Assembly: GCF_037479095.1 (NCBI RefSeq)
Contig: NZ_JBBGZW010000001.1
Coordinates: 3,782,001-3,846,000, forward strand
Direction: 5' to 3'
Source of the DNA: Pantoea nemavictus
Lineage (GTDB): Bacteria; Pseudomonadota; Gammaproteobacteria; Enterobacterales; Enterobacteriaceae
DNA: 64,000 nucleotides
The notes under the pieces are model-generated. The model saw only the letters and a list, made by a program, of their open reading frames with translations, made no database searches and had not been told where the DNA came from. Shown here piece by piece: positions 1 to 10,985 of this stretch; position 1 is the stretch's first letter; every line of letters starts with the position of its first letter. Position numbers and translations under genes: made by a program.

Positions 1-20
1 CGATTCCGTGCGGATATCCA

Positions 21-3000
21 CTAAACCCGGTTCTTCGCCAGCTCGCTAACAAAACTCTGCACCCACTCCATACGGACTTTCCGGTCCGCCATTTCACGGG
101 TGAATTTCAGACGGGTTGGCCCATCCAGTTTCCACTGCTGCGGATCTTTCTGCAGCAGGCCAATCAGCCAGCCTGGATCGACGTGGTTCTGCGGCGCGAA
201 CTCGAAGAAGCCGCCTTTATCGCTGGCTTCAATCTTACGAATCCCCAACTCGCGCGCCACTAAACGCAACCCGGCGATGTCCAGCAGATTACGCGCCGCA
301 TCCGGCAGTTTGCCAAAGCGATCGATCATCTCCACCTTCAACTCAGCCAAATCCTGCTCATCCGCAGCGCTGGCTACGCGTTTGTACAGCGACAAACGGG
401 TATTCACATCGGGGATAAAATCATCCGGCAGCAGGGCGGGCATGCGCAGTTCGATTTCAGTTTGATTGCTGGTGAGATCTTCCAGTGACGGCTCGCGACC
501 CGCTTTCAATGCATCAACCGCGTTCTCCAGCAGCTCCATATACAGCGTGAAACCGATGGTTTCCATCTGTCCGCTCTGATCTTCGCCAAGCAGTTCACCG
601 GCACCGCGAATCTCCAGATCGTGCGTTGCCAGCGCGAAACCGGCACCTAAATCTTCCAGCGAAGCGATGGCCTCGAGGCGTTTCTGTGCATCGGTAGTCA
701 TCGCTTTCGGATGCGGCGTCAGCAGCCACGCATACGCCTGATGATGCGAACGGCCCACGCGGCCGCGTAGCTGATGCAGCTGCGCCAAACCAAAGTGGTC
801 GGCGCGCTCGATGATGATGGTATTCGCGCTGGGCACATCGATGCCGGTTTCGATGATGGTGGTACACACCAGCACGTTAAAGCGCTGATGGTGGAAATCG
901 TTCATCACCCGCTCCAGATCGCGCTCGCGCATCTGGCCGTGACCAATGGCGATACGCGCTTCCGGCACCAGTTCTGCCAGCCGCTGCGCCGCTTTCTCGA
1001 TGTTCTCCACGTCATTGTAGAGATAGTAAACCTGGCCACCGCGCAGCACTTCACGCAGGATCGCCTCGCGCACCACCAGGCTGTCGTACTCGCGCACAAA
1101 GGTTTTCACCGCCATACGTCGTGCCGGTGGCGTGGCAATAATCGACAGATCGCGCATGCCGCTCATCGCCATATTCAGCGTACGTGGAATTGGCGTAGCG
1201 GTGAGCGTCAGGATATCCACATCGGCGCGCATCGCCTTGATACGCTCTTTGTGACGCACGCCAAAGCGGTGCTCTTCATCGACGATCAGCAGGCCGAGAT
1301 CGTGCCATTTCAGATCGTTCGACAGCAGCTTGTGCGTACCTATCAGAATATCGACTTTGCCTTCGCGTGCCTGTTCCAGCACCTGACTTTGCTCTTTCGC
1401 GGTACGGAAACGCGACAGCATCTCAATGCGCACCGGCCAGTTGGCGAAACGATCGCGGAAGTTGTCGTAATGTTGCTGCGCCAGCAACGTGGTCGGCACC
1501 AGCACCGCAACCTGTTTGGCATTTTCGACCGCGAGGAACGCGGCGCGCATCGCCACTTCGGTTTTACCAAAGCCTACGTCGCCGCACACCAGGCGATCCA
1601 TCGCCAGCGGCTGGCACATGTCGCTCAGTACGGCATTGATCGCCTGGCCCTGATCCGGCGTAGTTTCAAACGGGAAGCCTTCACAGAACAGCTGATACTG
1701 ATCGCGATCGTGCTTAAAGGCGAAGCCGGTCTTGGCGGCGCGCTGGGCGTAGATATCCAGCAGCTCTGCCGCCACGTCGCGTACTTTCTCGGCGGCTTTC
1801 TGCCGCGCGCGTGACCAGGCATCACTGCCGAGTTTATGCAGCGGCGCATTCTCATCCGCGCCACCGGCATAGCGGCTGATTAAATGCAGCGACGAAACCG
1901 GCACGTACAGTTTGGCATCGCCGGCATAGGAGAGCATCAAGTATTCCGCCACAATGCCGCCGGCTTCCAGCGTGGTCAGGCCGATATAGCGCCCAACGCC
2001 GTGCTCCAGATGCACCACCGGCTGGCCGGGATGCAGCTCGGCGAGGTTGCGGATCAATACGTCTGGATTGATGGTGCGGCGATTATCCTGGCGGCGGCGA
2101 CTGACGCGCTCGCCGAGCAGGTCGCTTTCGCAGATCAACGCCAGCTGGCGCTGGGTATCGATAAAGCCACGCTCGCTGGCGCCGATCATCAGGCTGTACG
2201 GCTGATCGACGGCTTGATCGAAGTGATCGATAGCGTGCGGACGTAGTTTGATGCGCGTCAGCAGCTCTTGCAGGCTTTCACGGCGGCCTTCGCTCTCAAC
2301 CGAAAAAATCACCTGCCCGCTGAACTGCTCCAGGAACTGACGCAGCAGATCAAGCGGTGCTTTGGCCTGCGCCTGCACGGTTAATTCCGGCAGCGGTTGA
2401 TAACCGAGGTTGGTGTTTGCGGCTTTCTCCGGCAGCGTCTCGCTGCTCAGTTGCATGCGCGGCCAGGCTTTCAGTTCGCTGAGCAGCGCATCGGGGCGCA
2501 GCCACAGCGTGACCGGCTCCAGCAGCGGGCGCATTGGGTCGATGCGGCGATTCTCGAAGCGCGCATTGGCGTCAAGCCAGAAGCGCTCGGCGCTCGCCAG
2601 CAAATCGCCGCTGTTGAGCAGCAGCGTGTTGCCCGGCAGATAGCTGAACAGCGTCGGCAGCTCCTGCTCGAAAAATAGCGGCTGCCAGTATTCGATACCG
2701 GCGGGCAGCGTGCCTTTGCTCACCTGCTGATAGACGTGTTCCGGCTCGCGGCGCACGTCAAAGGTTTCACGCCAGCGGCTGCGGAACAGCTCGATGGCGG
2801 CTTTATCGGTCGGGAACTCATGTGCGGGCAGCAGGTTGATGGCGTTGACCGCTTCCAGCGTGCGCTGGGTATCGACATCAAACAGGCGCAGGCTATCAAT
2901 TTCGTCATCAAAGAAGTCGATGCGATAGGGCTGATCGCTGCCCATCGGGAAGAGATCGAGCAGCGCGCCGCGCGTGGCGTATTCGCCATGCTCCATCACC

Positions 3001-3464
3001 TGATCGACATGGCGATAGCCGGCCTGCTCCAGCTGATCGCGCAGCGCATCGCGCGACAGTTTTTGCCCCTGCTGCATCACCAGCGCATGACCGTGCAGGA
3101 AGCTGTGCGGACAGACGCGCTGCATCAGCGTGTTGACCGGCATAATCAGCATGCCGCGCGTTAAGTTCGGCAGTTGATACAGCGTGGAGAGACGAGCGGA
3201 GATAATGTCCTGATGCGGTGAGAAGCTGTCGTAGGGCAGCGTTTCCCAGTCAGCGAGATTGGTGACCGGCAGATCGGTGAACTGGCGAATCTCCTCCTGC
3301 AGCCGCAGGGCAGATTGCATATCCGGGGTAATCATCAACACCGGACCGCTGTGGCGTTCGGTGATGCTGGCACACTCAAGCGCTTGTGCAGCGCCGACTA
3401 GCTGGCCGAGCTGGCGATGATCGCCGGCTTTGACTGGCAGGGTATAACGACTCTGTTCCGACAT
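21..3464 (-). CDS. mfd: Mfd transcription-repair coupling factor
   Basis: This is a DNA translocase that displaces stalled RNA polymerase at lesions and recruits UvrA. The 1147-residue product has the family's usual length (E. coli 1148). In order it carries an N-terminal UvrB-like module, a CarD-like RNA polymerase interaction domain around residue 480-550 ([14 protein letters not shown]), a superfamily 2 motor with Walker A GDVGFGKT and Walker B VDEEH, and a C-terminal TRCF domain ending in LAKNRV. The ATG at 3464 (MSEQSRYTL) is chosen because it matches the family N-terminus; the in-frame codons upstream to 3530 have no homologous counterpart. The stop lies 20 bases from the window edge, so the gene is complete. 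Confidence 0.97.
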   Translation of the reverse strand: MSEQSRYTLPVKAGDHRQLGQLVGAAQALECASITERHSGPVLMITPDMQSALRLQEEIRQFTDLPVTNLADWETLPYDSFSPHQDIISARLSTLYQLPNLTRGMLIMPVNTLMQRVCPHSFLHGHALVMQQGQKLSRDALRDQLEQAGYRHVDQVMEHGEYATRGALLDLFPMGSDQPYRIDFFDDEIDSLRLFDVDTQRTLEAVNAINLLPAHEFPTDKAAIELFRSRWRETFDVRREPEHVYQQVSKGTLPAGIEYWQPLFFEQELPTLFSYLPGNTLLLNSGDLLASAERFWLDANARFENRRIDPMRPLLEPVTLWLRPDALLSELKAWPRMQLSSETLPEKAANTNLGYQPLPELTVQAQAKAPLDLLRQFLEQFSGQVIFSVESEGRRESLQELLTRIKLRPHAIDHFDQAVDQPYSLMIGASERGFIDTQRQLALICESDLLGERVSRRRQDNRRTINPDVLIRNLAELHPGQPVVHLEHGVGRYIGLTTLEAGGIVAEYLMLSYAGDAKLYVPVSSLHLISRYAGGADENAPLHKLGSDAWSRARQKAAEKVRDVAAELLDIYAQRAAKTGFAFKHDRDQYQLFCEGFPFETTPDQGQAINAVLSDMCQPLAMDRLVCGDVGFGKTEVAMRAAFLAVENAKQVAVLVPTTLLAQQHYDNFRDRFANWPVRIEMLSRFRTAKEQSQVLEQAREGKVDILIGTHKLLSNDLKWHDLGLLIVDEEHRFGVRHKERIKAMRADVDILTLTATPIPRTLNMAMSGMRDLSIIATPPARRMAVKTFVREYDSLVVREAILREVLRGGQVYYLYNDVENIEKAAQRLAELVPEARIAIGHGQMRERDLERVMNDFHHQRFNVLVCTTIIETGIDVPSANTIIIERADHFGLAQLHQLRGRVGRSHHQAYAWLLTPHPKAMTTDAQKRLEAIASLEDLGAGFALATHDLEIRGAGELLGEDQSGQMETIGFTLYMELLENAVDALKAGREPSLEDLTSNQTEIELRMPALLPDDFIPDVNTRLSLYKRVASAADEQDLAELKVEMIDRFGKLPDAARNLLDIAGLRLVARELGIRKIEASDKGGFFEFAPQNHVDPGWLIGLLQKDPQQWKLDGPTRLKFTREMADRKVRMEWVQSFVSELAKNRV

Positions 3465-3567
3465 GGGATCTCGACATTCTCTCCTTGGATTACAGGGCGT
3501 CATCATTCCATAATCCGCCCTGAGGATCATCTGTCGTGGTGCGATTTCTCACACTCTGTCAGTTCTG

Positions 3568-3777
3568 CTACTTGGTGGATTGCTGTGTATAGTGCATACG
3601 GGGTCGATCGACATTGGCCCATGACAGCTCTTTTTCCAGATGATAGCTGTGGTTGCCGTCGTCCCACTTCACGTAATAACCGGTGGGCGAATCGCCCTGT
3701 TCGAAAACGTTCACAATCTCCCCTCTGATCTCGCCCGATTTATGTTTAACGATGCTGCCTTTAGGAAATTTCAACAT
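3568..3777 (-). CDS. Small SH3-like hypothetical protein
   Basis: This 69-residue protein starts at an ATG at 3777. It begins MLKFPKGSIVKHKSGEIRGE and continues with YYVKWDDGNHSYHLEKEL. The pattern of a K-G-x-x-V-x-x-K-S-G start followed by W-x-D-G recalls small SH3-like barrels of the DUF2158/YodC type, but I do not recognise a named gene. It has no signal peptide or membrane segment. It lies between mfd and lolC, where E. coli carries ycfT, so it is a local replacement or a lineage-specific gene. The function is unknown. Confidence 0.6.
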   Translation of the reverse strand: MLKFPKGSIVKHKSGEIRGEIVNVFEQGDSPTGYYVKWDDGNHSYHLEKELSWANVDRPRMHYTQQSTK

Positions 3778-4037
3778 AGTCTGTACTCCCGCGCCTGGCG
3801 CTTACTTCGGTACAACCGGTGCTTGATCTGGTGCTACATCATTGAGTTTACGCCAGCCTATGGCCAATAAACGTACAAATAACATCATTATTTTGTCGCA
3901 ATTTTATGCATAAGCCTCCGCTGGGACGGTTTTTGACACAACTTTGCCGCAGACTCAGAGGGTTAGAGGTTTCATAAAGCAGGCACCTCCTTTATCATCC
4001 CACTACTTATTTTTAGGCAACTGCCAAGACGGATCTC

Positions 4038-5237
4038 ATGTATCAACCAGTCGCGTTATTCATCGGTTTGCGCTACATGCGTGGACGTGCCTCAGACCGC
4101 TTTGGTCGCTTCGTCTCCTGGCTCTCTACCATCGGTATCACGCTCGGCGTGCTGGCGCTGGTCACCGTGTTATCGGTGATGAACGGCTTTGAGCGCGAGC
4201 TGGAAGGCAATATCCTTGGCCTGATGCCGCAGGCGCTGGTTACCAGCGAGAAAGGCAGTATCAATCCGCAACAACTTCCGGCGCAGGATCTCAAGCTGCA
4301 AGGCGTCACCCGCATGGCGCCGCTCACCACCGCTGATGTGGTGCTGCAGAGCGCACGCAACGTCTCGGTTGGCGTGATGCTGGGCATCAATCCCGATGAA
4401 CAGGATCCGCTGACACCGTTCCTCGTTAACACCCAACAAAGCGTGCTGCAAGCGGGGCAATATAACGTCATCCTCGGTGAACAGCTGGCTGCACAGCTGG
4501 GTGTCAAGCGTGGCGATCAGCTGCGTTTGATGGTGCCGTCGGTCAGCCAGTTCACGCCGGTCGGGCGCTTGCCCAGTCAGCGTATTTTCACCGTGGCAGG
4601 GACCTACGCGGCGAACAGCGAAGTTGACGGCTACCAGATTCTGGTCAATCAGCAGGATGCGTCACGCGTGATGCGCTATCCGCTCGGCAACGTTACCGGC
4701 TGGCGTCTGTGGCTGGATAAGCCGCTGAGCGTAGATGCACTCAGCCAGCAAACGTTGCCGCAAGGCCTGACGTGGAAAGACTGGCGCGAGCGCAAAGGCG
4801 ATCTGTTCCAGGCGGTGCGCATGGAGAAAAACATGATGGGGCTGCTGCTGAGCCTGATCATCGCGGTGGCGGCTTTCAATATCATTACGTCGCTGGGCCT
4901 GCTGATCATGGAGAAGCAGGGCGAAGTGGCGATTCTGCAAACGCTGGGCCTCACCCGGCGCCAGATCGTGGCGGTATTTATGGTGCAGGGCGCCAGCGCC
5001 GGGATCATTGGCGCGCTGCTTGGCACCGTGCTCGGCGTACTGCTGGCCAGCCAGCTGAATAATTTAATGCCGGTGATCGGCCTGTTCCTGGATGGCGCGG
5101 CGCTGCCGGTCGACATCAACGTGTTGCAGGTGATCACCATTGCGCTGGTTTCGATGGCCGTTGCGCTGCTTTCTACCCTTTATCCGTCGTGGCGCGCTGC
5201 CGCCGTCCAACCCGCTGAGGCTTTACGTTATGAGTAA
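4038..5237 (+). CDS. lolC: LolC lipoprotein-releasing ABC transporter permease
   Basis: This is an inner-membrane subunit of LolCDE, which extracts outer-membrane lipoproteins from the inner membrane and passes them to LolA. The 399-residue product has the expected layout: an N-terminal membrane segment (residues about 25-50, [19 protein letters not shown]), a large periplasmic domain, and three C-terminal membrane segments with an FtsX-like fold. The start [17 protein letters not shown] is the conserved LolC N-terminus. It is the first gene of an operon; its last 8 bases overlap lolD. The 260-bp upstream region holds the promoter, which I could not place confidently. Confidence 0.97.
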   Translation: MYQPVALFIGLRYMRGRASDRFGRFVSWLSTIGITLGVLALVTVLSVMNGFERELEGNILGLMPQALVTSEKGSINPQQLPAQDLKLQGVTRMAPLTTADVVLQSARNVSVGVMLGINPDEQDPLTPFLVNTQQSVLQAGQYNVILGEQLAAQLGVKRGDQLRLMVPSVSQFTPVGRLPSQRIFTVAGTYAANSEVDGYQILVNQQDASRVMRYPLGNVTGWRLWLDKPLSVDALSQQTLPQGLTWKDWRERKGDLFQAVRMEKNMMGLLLSLIIAVAAFNIITSLGLLIMEKQGEVAILQTLGLTRRQIVAVFMVQGASAGIIGALLGTVLGVLLASQLNNLMPVIGLFLDGAALPVDINVLQVITIALVSMAVALLSTLYPSWRAAAVQPAEALRYE

Positions 5238-5931
5238 TACTCCTTTGTTGCAGTGTCGTGACCTGTGCAAACGCTATCAGGAAGGCAGCGTGCAGACCGA
5301 TGTGCTGCGCAATGTGGCTTTCAGCCTGCAGCCGGGTGAACTGACGGCGATTGTCGGCAGCTCCGGTTCAGGCAAAAGTACCTTATTGCACCTGCTGGGC
5401 GGTTTGGATGCGCCGACCTCGGGCGATGTGATTTTTGATGGCAAATCGCTGAATGCGATGTCATCCGCCGCGAAGGCGGAACTGCGCAACCGCGAGCTGG
5501 GCTTTATCTATCAGTTCCACCATTTGCTGCCGGATTTTAGCGCGCTGGAGAACGTGGCGATGCCGCTGCTGATTGGCAAAATCGGCAAGGCAGAAGCGGA
5601 ATCCCGCGCGCGTGAAATGCTGGCGGCGGTGGGGCTGGATAAACGTGCTGCGCACCGGCCTTCTGAGCTGTCGGGCGGTGAACGTCAGCGCGTGGCGATT
5701 GCCCGCGCGCTGGTGAATCGTCCGCGTTTGGTGATGGCCGACGAGCCCACCGGTAATCTTGATGCGCGCAACGCGGATGCGATTTTTGAACTGCTGGGCG
5801 AGTTGAACGTCAAGCAGGGCACCGCCTTCCTGGTGGTGACGCACGATCTGCAACTGGCGAAACGCCTGAGTCGCCAGATGGAGATGCGCGATGGCGAGCT
5901 GAGCGACCAACTGACGCTGGGAGTGATCTGA
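5230..5931 (+). CDS. lolD: LolD lipoprotein-releasing ATPase
   Basis: This is the cytoplasmic ATPase of LolCDE. The 233-residue product shows Walker [10 protein letters not shown] (about residues 42-50), the signature [15 protein letters not shown], Walker [12 protein letters not shown] and a switch histidine (VVTHD). The ATG at 5230 ([16 protein letters not shown]) is chosen because it matches the family start; further in-frame codons upstream belong to the lolC coding region. It overlaps lolC by 8 bases and lolE by one base (TGATG), indicating translational coupling. Confidence 0.97.
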   Translation: MSNTPLLQCRDLCKRYQEGSVQTDVLRNVAFSLQPGELTAIVGSSGSGKSTLLHLLGGLDAPTSGDVIFDGKSLNAMSSAAKAELRNRELGFIYQFHHLLPDFSALENVAMPLLIGKIGKAEAESRAREMLAAVGLDKRAAHRPSELSGGERQRVAIARALVNRPRLVMADEPTGNLDARNADAIFELLGELNVKQGTAFLVVTHDLQLAKRLSRQMEMRDGELSDQLTLGVI

Positions 5932-7175
5932 TGGGTTCATCCTTATCCCTGCTGCTCGGGCTGCGTTTTAGTCGCGGTAGGCGGCGTGGTGGCATGGTCT
6001 CGCTGATCTCCATCATCTCCACCGTTGGCATTGCGCTGGGCGTGGCGGTGCTGATCATCGGCCTGAGCGCCATGAACGGTTTCGAGCGTGAGCTGAACAA
6101 CCGCATTCTGGCGGTGGTGCCGCACGGTGAAATCGAACCGGTTAATCAGCCGTTCCGTCACTGGCAGCCGATGATCGCGCCAATTGAAAAGGTTTCGGGC
6201 ATTGCCGCTGCGGCGCCCTATATTAACTTTACCGGGCTGATTGAGAGCGGCGCGAAGCTGCAGGCGCTGCAGGTGAAAGGCGTCGATCCGCAGCAGGAGT
6301 CACGGCTGAGCGCCTTGCCGAGCTTCGTCGCCGGTAACGCCTGGGCACAGTTCGCGGCCGGTAAGCAACAGATCATACTCGGTGGCGGTATCGCCAAATC
6401 GCTTAACGTCAAACAGGGCGATTGGATCACCATCATGATCCCCAATAACGATGGCGATAATAAGCTGCTGCAGCCGAAACGCATTCGTCTGCAGGTCAGC
6501 GGCGTGCTGCAGCTCAGCGGTATGCTGGATCACAGCCTGGCGCTGGTGCCGCTGGCCGATGCGCAGAAATATCTGGATATGGGCGACAGCGTCAGCGGCA
6601 TTGCGTTGAAGATGAATGACCCGTTCCAGGCGCAAAAGCTGGTACGCGACGCCGGTGAAGTGACGCATTCATACGTCTACATCAAGAGCTGGATTGGTAC
6701 GTACGGCTATATGTACCGTGACATCCAGATGATTCGCGCCATTATGTATTTAGCCATGGTGCTGGTGATTGGCGTGGCCTGCTTTAACATCGTCTCAACG
6801 CTGGTGATGGCTGTGAAAGACAAGAGCAGCGATATCGCCGTGCTGCGCACGTTGGGCGCCAAAGATGGCCTGATTCGCGCCATCTTTATCTGGTACGGTT
6901 TGCTGGCGGGTCTGCTCGGCAGCGTCAGCGGCGTGGTGGTCGGCGTGCTGGTGGCGCTCAATCTCACGCCGGTGATGCGGGTGTTTGAGCATCTTACCGG
7001 GCATCAGCTATTGGCGGGTGATATCTACTTTATTGATTTCCTGCCGTCCGAGCTGCACTGGATTGATGTGATTTCGGTATTGGGCACCGCGATTGTGCTG
7101 AGCCTGATTGCCAGCTGGTATCCGGCACGGCGCGCCAGCCGTATCGATCCGGCCCGCGTGCTGAGCGGGCAGTAA
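5931..7175 (+). CDS. lolE: LolE lipoprotein-releasing ABC transporter permease
   Basis: This is the second, paralogous membrane subunit of LolCDE. It has 414 residues, the same one-plus-three membrane segment layout as LolC, and a periplasmic domain that in the family contacts lipoprotein. The start [19 protein letters not shown] overlaps the lolD stop by one base. In E. coli the next gene is nagK; here nagK is absent and cobB follows after 145 bp. Confidence 0.97.
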   Translation: MGSSLSLLLGLRFSRGRRRGGMVSLISIISTVGIALGVAVLIIGLSAMNGFERELNNRILAVVPHGEIEPVNQPFRHWQPMIAPIEKVSGIAAAAPYINFTGLIESGAKLQALQVKGVDPQQESRLSALPSFVAGNAWAQFAAGKQQIILGGGIAKSLNVKQGDWITIMIPNNDGDNKLLQPKRIRLQVSGVLQLSGMLDHSLALVPLADAQKYLDMGDSVSGIALKMNDPFQAQKLVRDAGEVTHSYVYIKSWIGTYGYMYRDIQMIRAIMYLAMVLVIGVACFNIVSTLVMAVKDKSSDIAVLRTLGAKDGLIRAIFIWYGLLAGLLGSVSGVVVGVLVALNLTPVMRVFEHLTGHQLLAGDIYFIDFLPSELHWIDVISVLGTAIVLSLIASWYPARRASRIDPARVLSGQ

Positions 7176-7183
7176 GATGGACC

Positions 7184-7207
7184 GCGCAGCCGCTTTAGCG
7201 GCTGCGC
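7184..7207 (+). terminator. Hairpin after lolE
   Basis: This is a perfect 10-bp inverted repeat (GCGCAGCCGC / GCGGCTGCGC) with a TTTA loop, 9 bases after the lolE stop. It is followed by ACATTTT rather than a clean T-run, so it is a weak intrinsic terminator or an RNA-stabilising hairpin. A second small hairpin (GCGGCG-TTAAA-CGCCGC, 7288-7304) stands just before the cobB ribosome binding site. Confidence 0.5.
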
Positions 7208-7320
7208 ACATTTTCAGCGTCTGCCGCATGCAGCCGTCATACGCAGCCGCTATTATCGGGCAGATTAGCCCGAAAAATACCCGAAGCGCGGCGTTAAACG
7301 CCGCAGATTAAGGAGCTTTT

Positions 7321-8154
7321 ATGCGCATACCGCGCCGCCGCCTACGACTCGCCCGCGACAAAAAAAACCGCCGCAAAGTGCATCAGCGCTTTCGCCAGCG
7401 CATCTTCGAGCGCGATCGCAAAGCTGAACTGGCTGCGCATCCGCAACCGCGCGTGGTGGTACTCACCGGTGCGGGTATCTCCGCCGAGTCCGGCATTCGC
7501 ACCTTCCGTGCCGCCGATGGTTTGTGGGAAGAGCACCGGGTGGAAGATGTGGCTACGCCGGAAGGTTTTCAGCGCGATCCGGCGCTGGTGCAGGCGTTCT
7601 ACAACGCGCGCCGTCAACAGCTGCAGCAGCCAGAGATTCAGCCTAATGCCGCGCACAAAGCGCTGGCGGAACTGGAGCAGGTACTGGGCGATAACTTCCT
7701 GCTGGTAACACAGAACATCGACAATCTGCATGAACGCGCCGGCAGCCAGCGCGTGCTGCATATGCACGGTGAATTGCTGAAAGTGCGCTGTGTGAACAGT
7801 GGACAAGTGCTGGACTGGACAGAAGATTTAACCCCGGACGATCGCTGCACCTGCTGCCAGTTCCCGGCAATGTTGCGTCCGCACATCGTGTGGTTTGGCG
7901 AAATGCCGCTGGGGATGGAGGAGATTTACCAGGCGATTGAGCAGGCAAACCTGTTTATTGCCATCGGCACCTCGGGTCATGTTTATCCGGCCGCCGGTTT
8001 TGTTCATGAAGCGAAACTGCAGGGCGCGCATACCGTGGAGCTGAACCTGGAGTCGAGCCAGGTGGGCAATGAGTTTGCCGAGCGTCATTACGGTTTAGCC
8101 AGTGAAGTGGTTCCGGAGTTTGTGCACACGTTCTTGCGTGGGTTGTATAAATAG
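7321..8154 (+). CDS. cobB: CobB NAD-dependent protein deacylase (sirtuin)
   Basis: This Sir2-family enzyme removes acetyl and succinyl groups from lysines using NAD and activates acetyl-CoA synthetase. The 277-residue product has the NAD motif [20 protein letters not shown], the [12 protein letters not shown] motif, the catalytic histidine in HMHGE, and a cysteine cluster around CTCCQFP. The start at 7321 has a clear AGGAG site. The first 35 or so residues are very rich in Arg and Lys ([18 protein letters not shown]), matching the long CobB isoform of enteric bacteria. No internal Met is present where E. coli starts its short isoform. Confidence 0.96.
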   Translation: MRIPRRRLRLARDKKNRRKVHQRFRQRIFERDRKAELAAHPQPRVVVLTGAGISAESGIRTFRAADGLWEEHRVEDVATPEGFQRDPALVQAFYNARRQQLQQPEIQPNAAHKALAELEQVLGDNFLLVTQNIDNLHERAGSQRVLHMHGELLKVRCVNSGQVLDWTEDLTPDDRCTCCQFPAMLRPHIVWFGEMPLGMEEIYQAIEQANLFIAIGTSGHVYPAAGFVHEAKLQGAHTVELNLESSQVGNEFAERHYGLASEVVPEFVHTFLRGLYK

Positions 8155-8167
8155 TTGTGCGCGCTTT

Positions 8168-8285
8168 CCCTCATCCCTACCTTCTCCCGCAAGCGGGAGA
8201 AGGAGCTAAAAACAACCCTCTCCCGCTTGCGGACATGGAACTTTTTAGAACCCTCTCCCGCTTGCGGGAGAGGGCAGGGTGAGGG
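8168..8285. repeat. REP-like cluster of inverted repeats
   Basis: This intergenic block between convergent cobB and potD contains three related units: a perfect 11-bp inverted repeat with 2-base centre at 8180-8203, a truncated copy at 8216-8232, and a second perfect 11-bp inverted repeat at 8251-8274. The last 17 bases of the truncated copy's arm are identical to 8251-8267. Outer ends CCCTCATCCCT and AGGGTGAGGG are partly complementary. The layout matches repetitive extragenic palindromes. It may also terminate both converging transcripts. Confidence 0.75.
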
Positions 8286-8300
8286 AAAACGCGCAGAGGA

Positions 8301-9344
8301 CTAACGTCCCGCCTTCAACTTCTGAAACAGCGTCTCATACTGCACGCTGGCATCACCCACATCGTTCTGCCACTCGCCGTTTTTGATCACCGCCTCAGAA
8401 GGATAAAGCGAAGGATCATTCGCCACTGCCTGCGGCAGTAGCTTCTTCGCTGCCAGATTTGGCGTTGGATAACCAATGGTTTCCGCCACCTGCGCTGCCA
8501 CTTCCGGACGCAACAGGAAGTTAATCAGTTTCAACGCACCTGCGCGGTTTTTCGCGTTAGCCGGAATCGCCAGATTATCCATCCAGAAAATTCCGCCTTC
8601 CTGCGGCCAGATAATCTGCAGCGGCGTGCCGGCCTGGCGCGCCACGTACGCCGAGCCGTTCCAGATCATGCCAACGTTCACTTCGCCTTCCATAAACGGA
8701 TTGCCTGGATTGTCTGAGTTAAACGCCAGCACGTTCGGCATCAGCTTTTTTAACTCTTCATAAGCGGCTTCGATCTGCTTTGGATCGCGGGTGTTGCCCG
8801 AATAGCCGAGCTTACGCAGCGCCATCTGGAACACTTCGCGCGCGTCGTCGGTCAGCAGCAGGCTCTGCTTGTACTGCGGCTGCCATAAATCAGCCCAGCG
8901 GGTGATGCTTTTGGCATCCACTTCATCGGTGTTGACCCCAATTGCGGTCGCGCCCCAGATATAGGGGATCGAATAGTCATTGTTGGGATCGAACGGTTTG
9001 TTCAGCAGGTTAGGATCGAGATTCTTAAAGTTGCTGAGCTGGGATTTATCAATCTTCTGCAGCATGCCTTCATTACGCATTTTGGCAACGAAGTAAGTCG
9101 AAGGCACCACCAAATCGTAGGCGCCATCTTTCCAGGTCTTCAGCTTGGCATACATGCTCTCATTGGACTCGTAAGTGGAATAAATCACCTTGATGCCGGT
9201 CTCTTTAGTGAACTGCTCCAGCAGCCCCGGCGGCACGTATTCTGTCCAGTTATAGAAATAGAGCGTTTTGCCGTCATCCGCCTGCGCGCTCTGCATGCCC
9301 AGTGCCAGCGCCCCAGCCGCCAGCCAGTGAGACCACTTTTTCAT
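8301..9344 (-). CDS. potD: PotD spermidine/putrescine-binding protein
   Basis: This is the periplasmic substrate-binding protein of the polyamine importer. The 347-residue product (E. coli 348) has a signal peptide (MKKWSHWLAAGALALGMQSAQA) followed by the PotD/PotF start DDGKTLYFYNWTEYVPPGLL. It lies last in the potABCD operon, 10 bp after potC. Closeness to PotD proteins makes spermidine the probable preferred ligand; that preference is inferred from the family. Confidence 0.96.
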   Translation of the reverse strand: MKKWSHWLAAGALALGMQSAQADDGKTLYFYNWTEYVPPGLLEQFTKETGIKVIYSTYESNESMYAKLKTWKDGAYDLVVPSTYFVAKMRNEGMLQKIDKSQLSNFKNLDPNLLNKPFDPNNDYSIPYIWGATAIGVNTDEVDAKSITRWADLWQPQYKQSLLLTDDAREVFQMALRKLGYSGNTRDPKQIEAAYEELKKLMPNVLAFNSDNPGNPFMEGEVNVGMIWNGSAYVARQAGTPLQIIWPQEGGIFWMDNLAIPANAKNRAGALKLINFLLRPEVAAQVAETIGYPTPNLAAKKLLPQAVANDPSLYPSEAVIKNGEWQNDVGDASVQYETLFQKLKAGR

Positions 9345-9354
9345 CGATTATCCT

Positions 9355-10128
9355 CTATTTAGTTTTATCTCGGAGCAACAGCTGACTGAGCGCCACCAAC
9401 AGCAGCGACAGCAGCAGCAAAATCGTCGCCAGCGCATTCACTTCGGGTGACACGCCAACTTTGACCATCGAATAAATTTTTAACGGTAAGATTTCAAAAC
9501 TCGGGCCAGTGACAAATGACGAAACCACCACGTCGTCCATTGACAGGGTAAAGCTCAGCAACCAGCCCGCCGCGACAGCGGGCAGCGCCAGCGGCAGCAG
9601 AATTTTGCGCAAAATGGTGACTTCGCTGGCGCCAAGATCTTTAGCGGCTTCCAGCATGCGCACATCAAAACCTTTCAGGCGCGAATAGACGGTGATCACC
9701 ACAAACGGCAGGCAAAAGGTGATGTGTGAGAACAGCAGCGACCAGAAACCAAGCGAAATGCCCAACAGCATAAACAGCACCAGCAGCGAAATGGCCATCA
9801 CAATATCGGGCGACATCATCACCACAAACAGCATGCCGCTGACGAAGGGTTTACCGCGAAAACGATAGCGATAGAGTGCAACCGCGGTCAGCGAGCCGAT
9901 AATTGTGGCACAACTGGCCGACAGCACGCCCATGATCAGCGAATGCTGCGCCGCCTGAATCAAGCTGTCGTTATTCATCAACAGGCGATACCACTGGGTA
10001 CTGAAACCCTGCCAGTTGATGCCAAAGCGCGAGCTGTTGAAGGAATTGACGATCAGAATGATGATCGGGATGTAAAACCAGGCGTAAATCACGGCCATAA
10101 AGCCGCCGCGTAACCAGCGCACCATCAT
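9355..10128 (-). CDS. potC: PotC spermidine/putrescine permease
   Basis: This is an inner-membrane permease subunit of PotABCD. The 257-residue product has about six membrane segments and the EAA motif (EAAKDLGASEVTILRKILLP) that contacts the PotA ATPase. The start at 10128 is chosen because its ATG overlaps the potB stop as ATGA and because [19 protein letters not shown] matches the PotC N-terminus; the open frame continues upstream within potB. Confidence 0.95.
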   Translation of the reverse strand: MMVRWLRGGFMAVIYAWFYIPIIILIVNSFNSSRFGINWQGFSTQWYRLLMNNDSLIQAAQHSLIMGVLSASCATIIGSLTAVALYRYRFRGKPFVSGMLFVVMMSPDIVMAISLLVLFMLLGISLGFWSLLFSHITFCLPFVVITVYSRLKGFDVRMLEAAKDLGASEVTILRKILLPLALPAVAAGWLLSFTLSMDDVVVSSFVTGPSFEILPLKIYSMVKVGVSPEVNALATILLLLSLLLVALSQLLLRDKTK

Positions 10129-10985
10129 TGCAGCTCCACCTTGCTGTTCAGCATACGCGCCGCGCGCCAGTAGGCCAGCAGCATCAAGCCCATCAGCAGC
10201 GTCATCACAATACTGGTGGCCGCGCCAAACGGCCAGTCGCGGATATTCAGGAACTGACTTTTGATCACGTTGCCAATCAACAGGTTTTTCGCGCCGCCCA
10301 GCAAATCGGCAACAAAGAACAGGCCCATCGCCGGAATAAACACCAGCAGACAACCCGCAACAATGCCCGGCATGGTGAGCGGTAAAATAATGCGCAGAAA
10401 GGTTTTCACTTTATTGGCACCGAGATCGCGCGCCGCTTCGAGGCAGGATTTATCCAGTTTTTCCAGGCTGGAGTAGAGCGGCAGCACCATAAACGGCAGC
10501 AAAATGTAGATCAGCCCCAATATCACCGCTTCCGAGGTGTACATAATGCGAAAGGGTTTATCGATCACCCCGAGCCACAGCAAAAACTCATTGAGCCAGC
10601 CGCGCGTGCTGAGAAAGATTTTCAGCCCGTAGATGCGGATCAAGGAGTTGGTCCAGAACGGCACAATCAGCAGGAACAGCATCAGCGGACGCAGGCGCGC
10701 CGGTAGTTTAGTCAGACACCAGGCAAACGGGTAACCGAGCAGCAGGCAGCAGAGCGTGGCGATAAACGCCATGTTCAGCGAGTGCAGCAGCACATCGGCG
10801 TACAGCGGATCGAGCAGCCGCGTATAGTTATTCAGGGTGAAGGCCATGCTGACAAAATGCGCATCGTCGCGCGTCAGGAAGCTGGTGGCGAAGATCATCA
10901 GGTTGGGCAGCAGCACAAACAGCGTCAACCAACTGACGATAAGCAGCACAATCACTTTCTGTAGACGGTTACGCATCCGTTTCAT
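10125..10985 (-). CDS. potB: PotB spermidine/putrescine permease
   Basis: This is the second inner-membrane permease of PotABCD. The 286-residue product has about six membrane segments, the conserved [17 protein letters not shown] region, and an EAA loop ([21 protein letters not shown]). It overlaps potA by 17 bases and potC by 4, so the four genes are translationally coupled. An alternative ATG lies at 10976, three codons further in. Confidence 0.95.
   Translation of the reverse strand: MKRMRNRLQKVIVLLIVSWLTLFVLLPNLMIFATSFLTRDDAHFVSMAFTLNNYTRLLDPLYADVLLHSLNMAFIATLCCLLLGYPFAWCLTKLPARLRPLMLFLLIVPFWTNSLIRIYGLKIFLSTRGWLNEFLLWLGVIDKPFRIMYTSEAVILGLIYILLPFMVLPLYSSLEKLDKSCLEAARDLGANKVKTFLRIILPLTMPGIVAGCLLVFIPAMGLFFVADLLGGAKNLLIGNVIKSQFLNIRDWPFGAATSIVMTLLMGLMLLAYWRAARMLNSKVELQ

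Noticed and set aside
774..1814. Long open frame antisense to mfd
   Set aside because: It is a shadow of the high-G+C mfd codons: rich in His, Gln and Arg, without a ribosome binding site or recognisable family.
3465..3530. N-terminal extension of mfd
   Set aside because: The extra 22 residues do not match the Mfd family, which starts at MSEQ or its equivalent.
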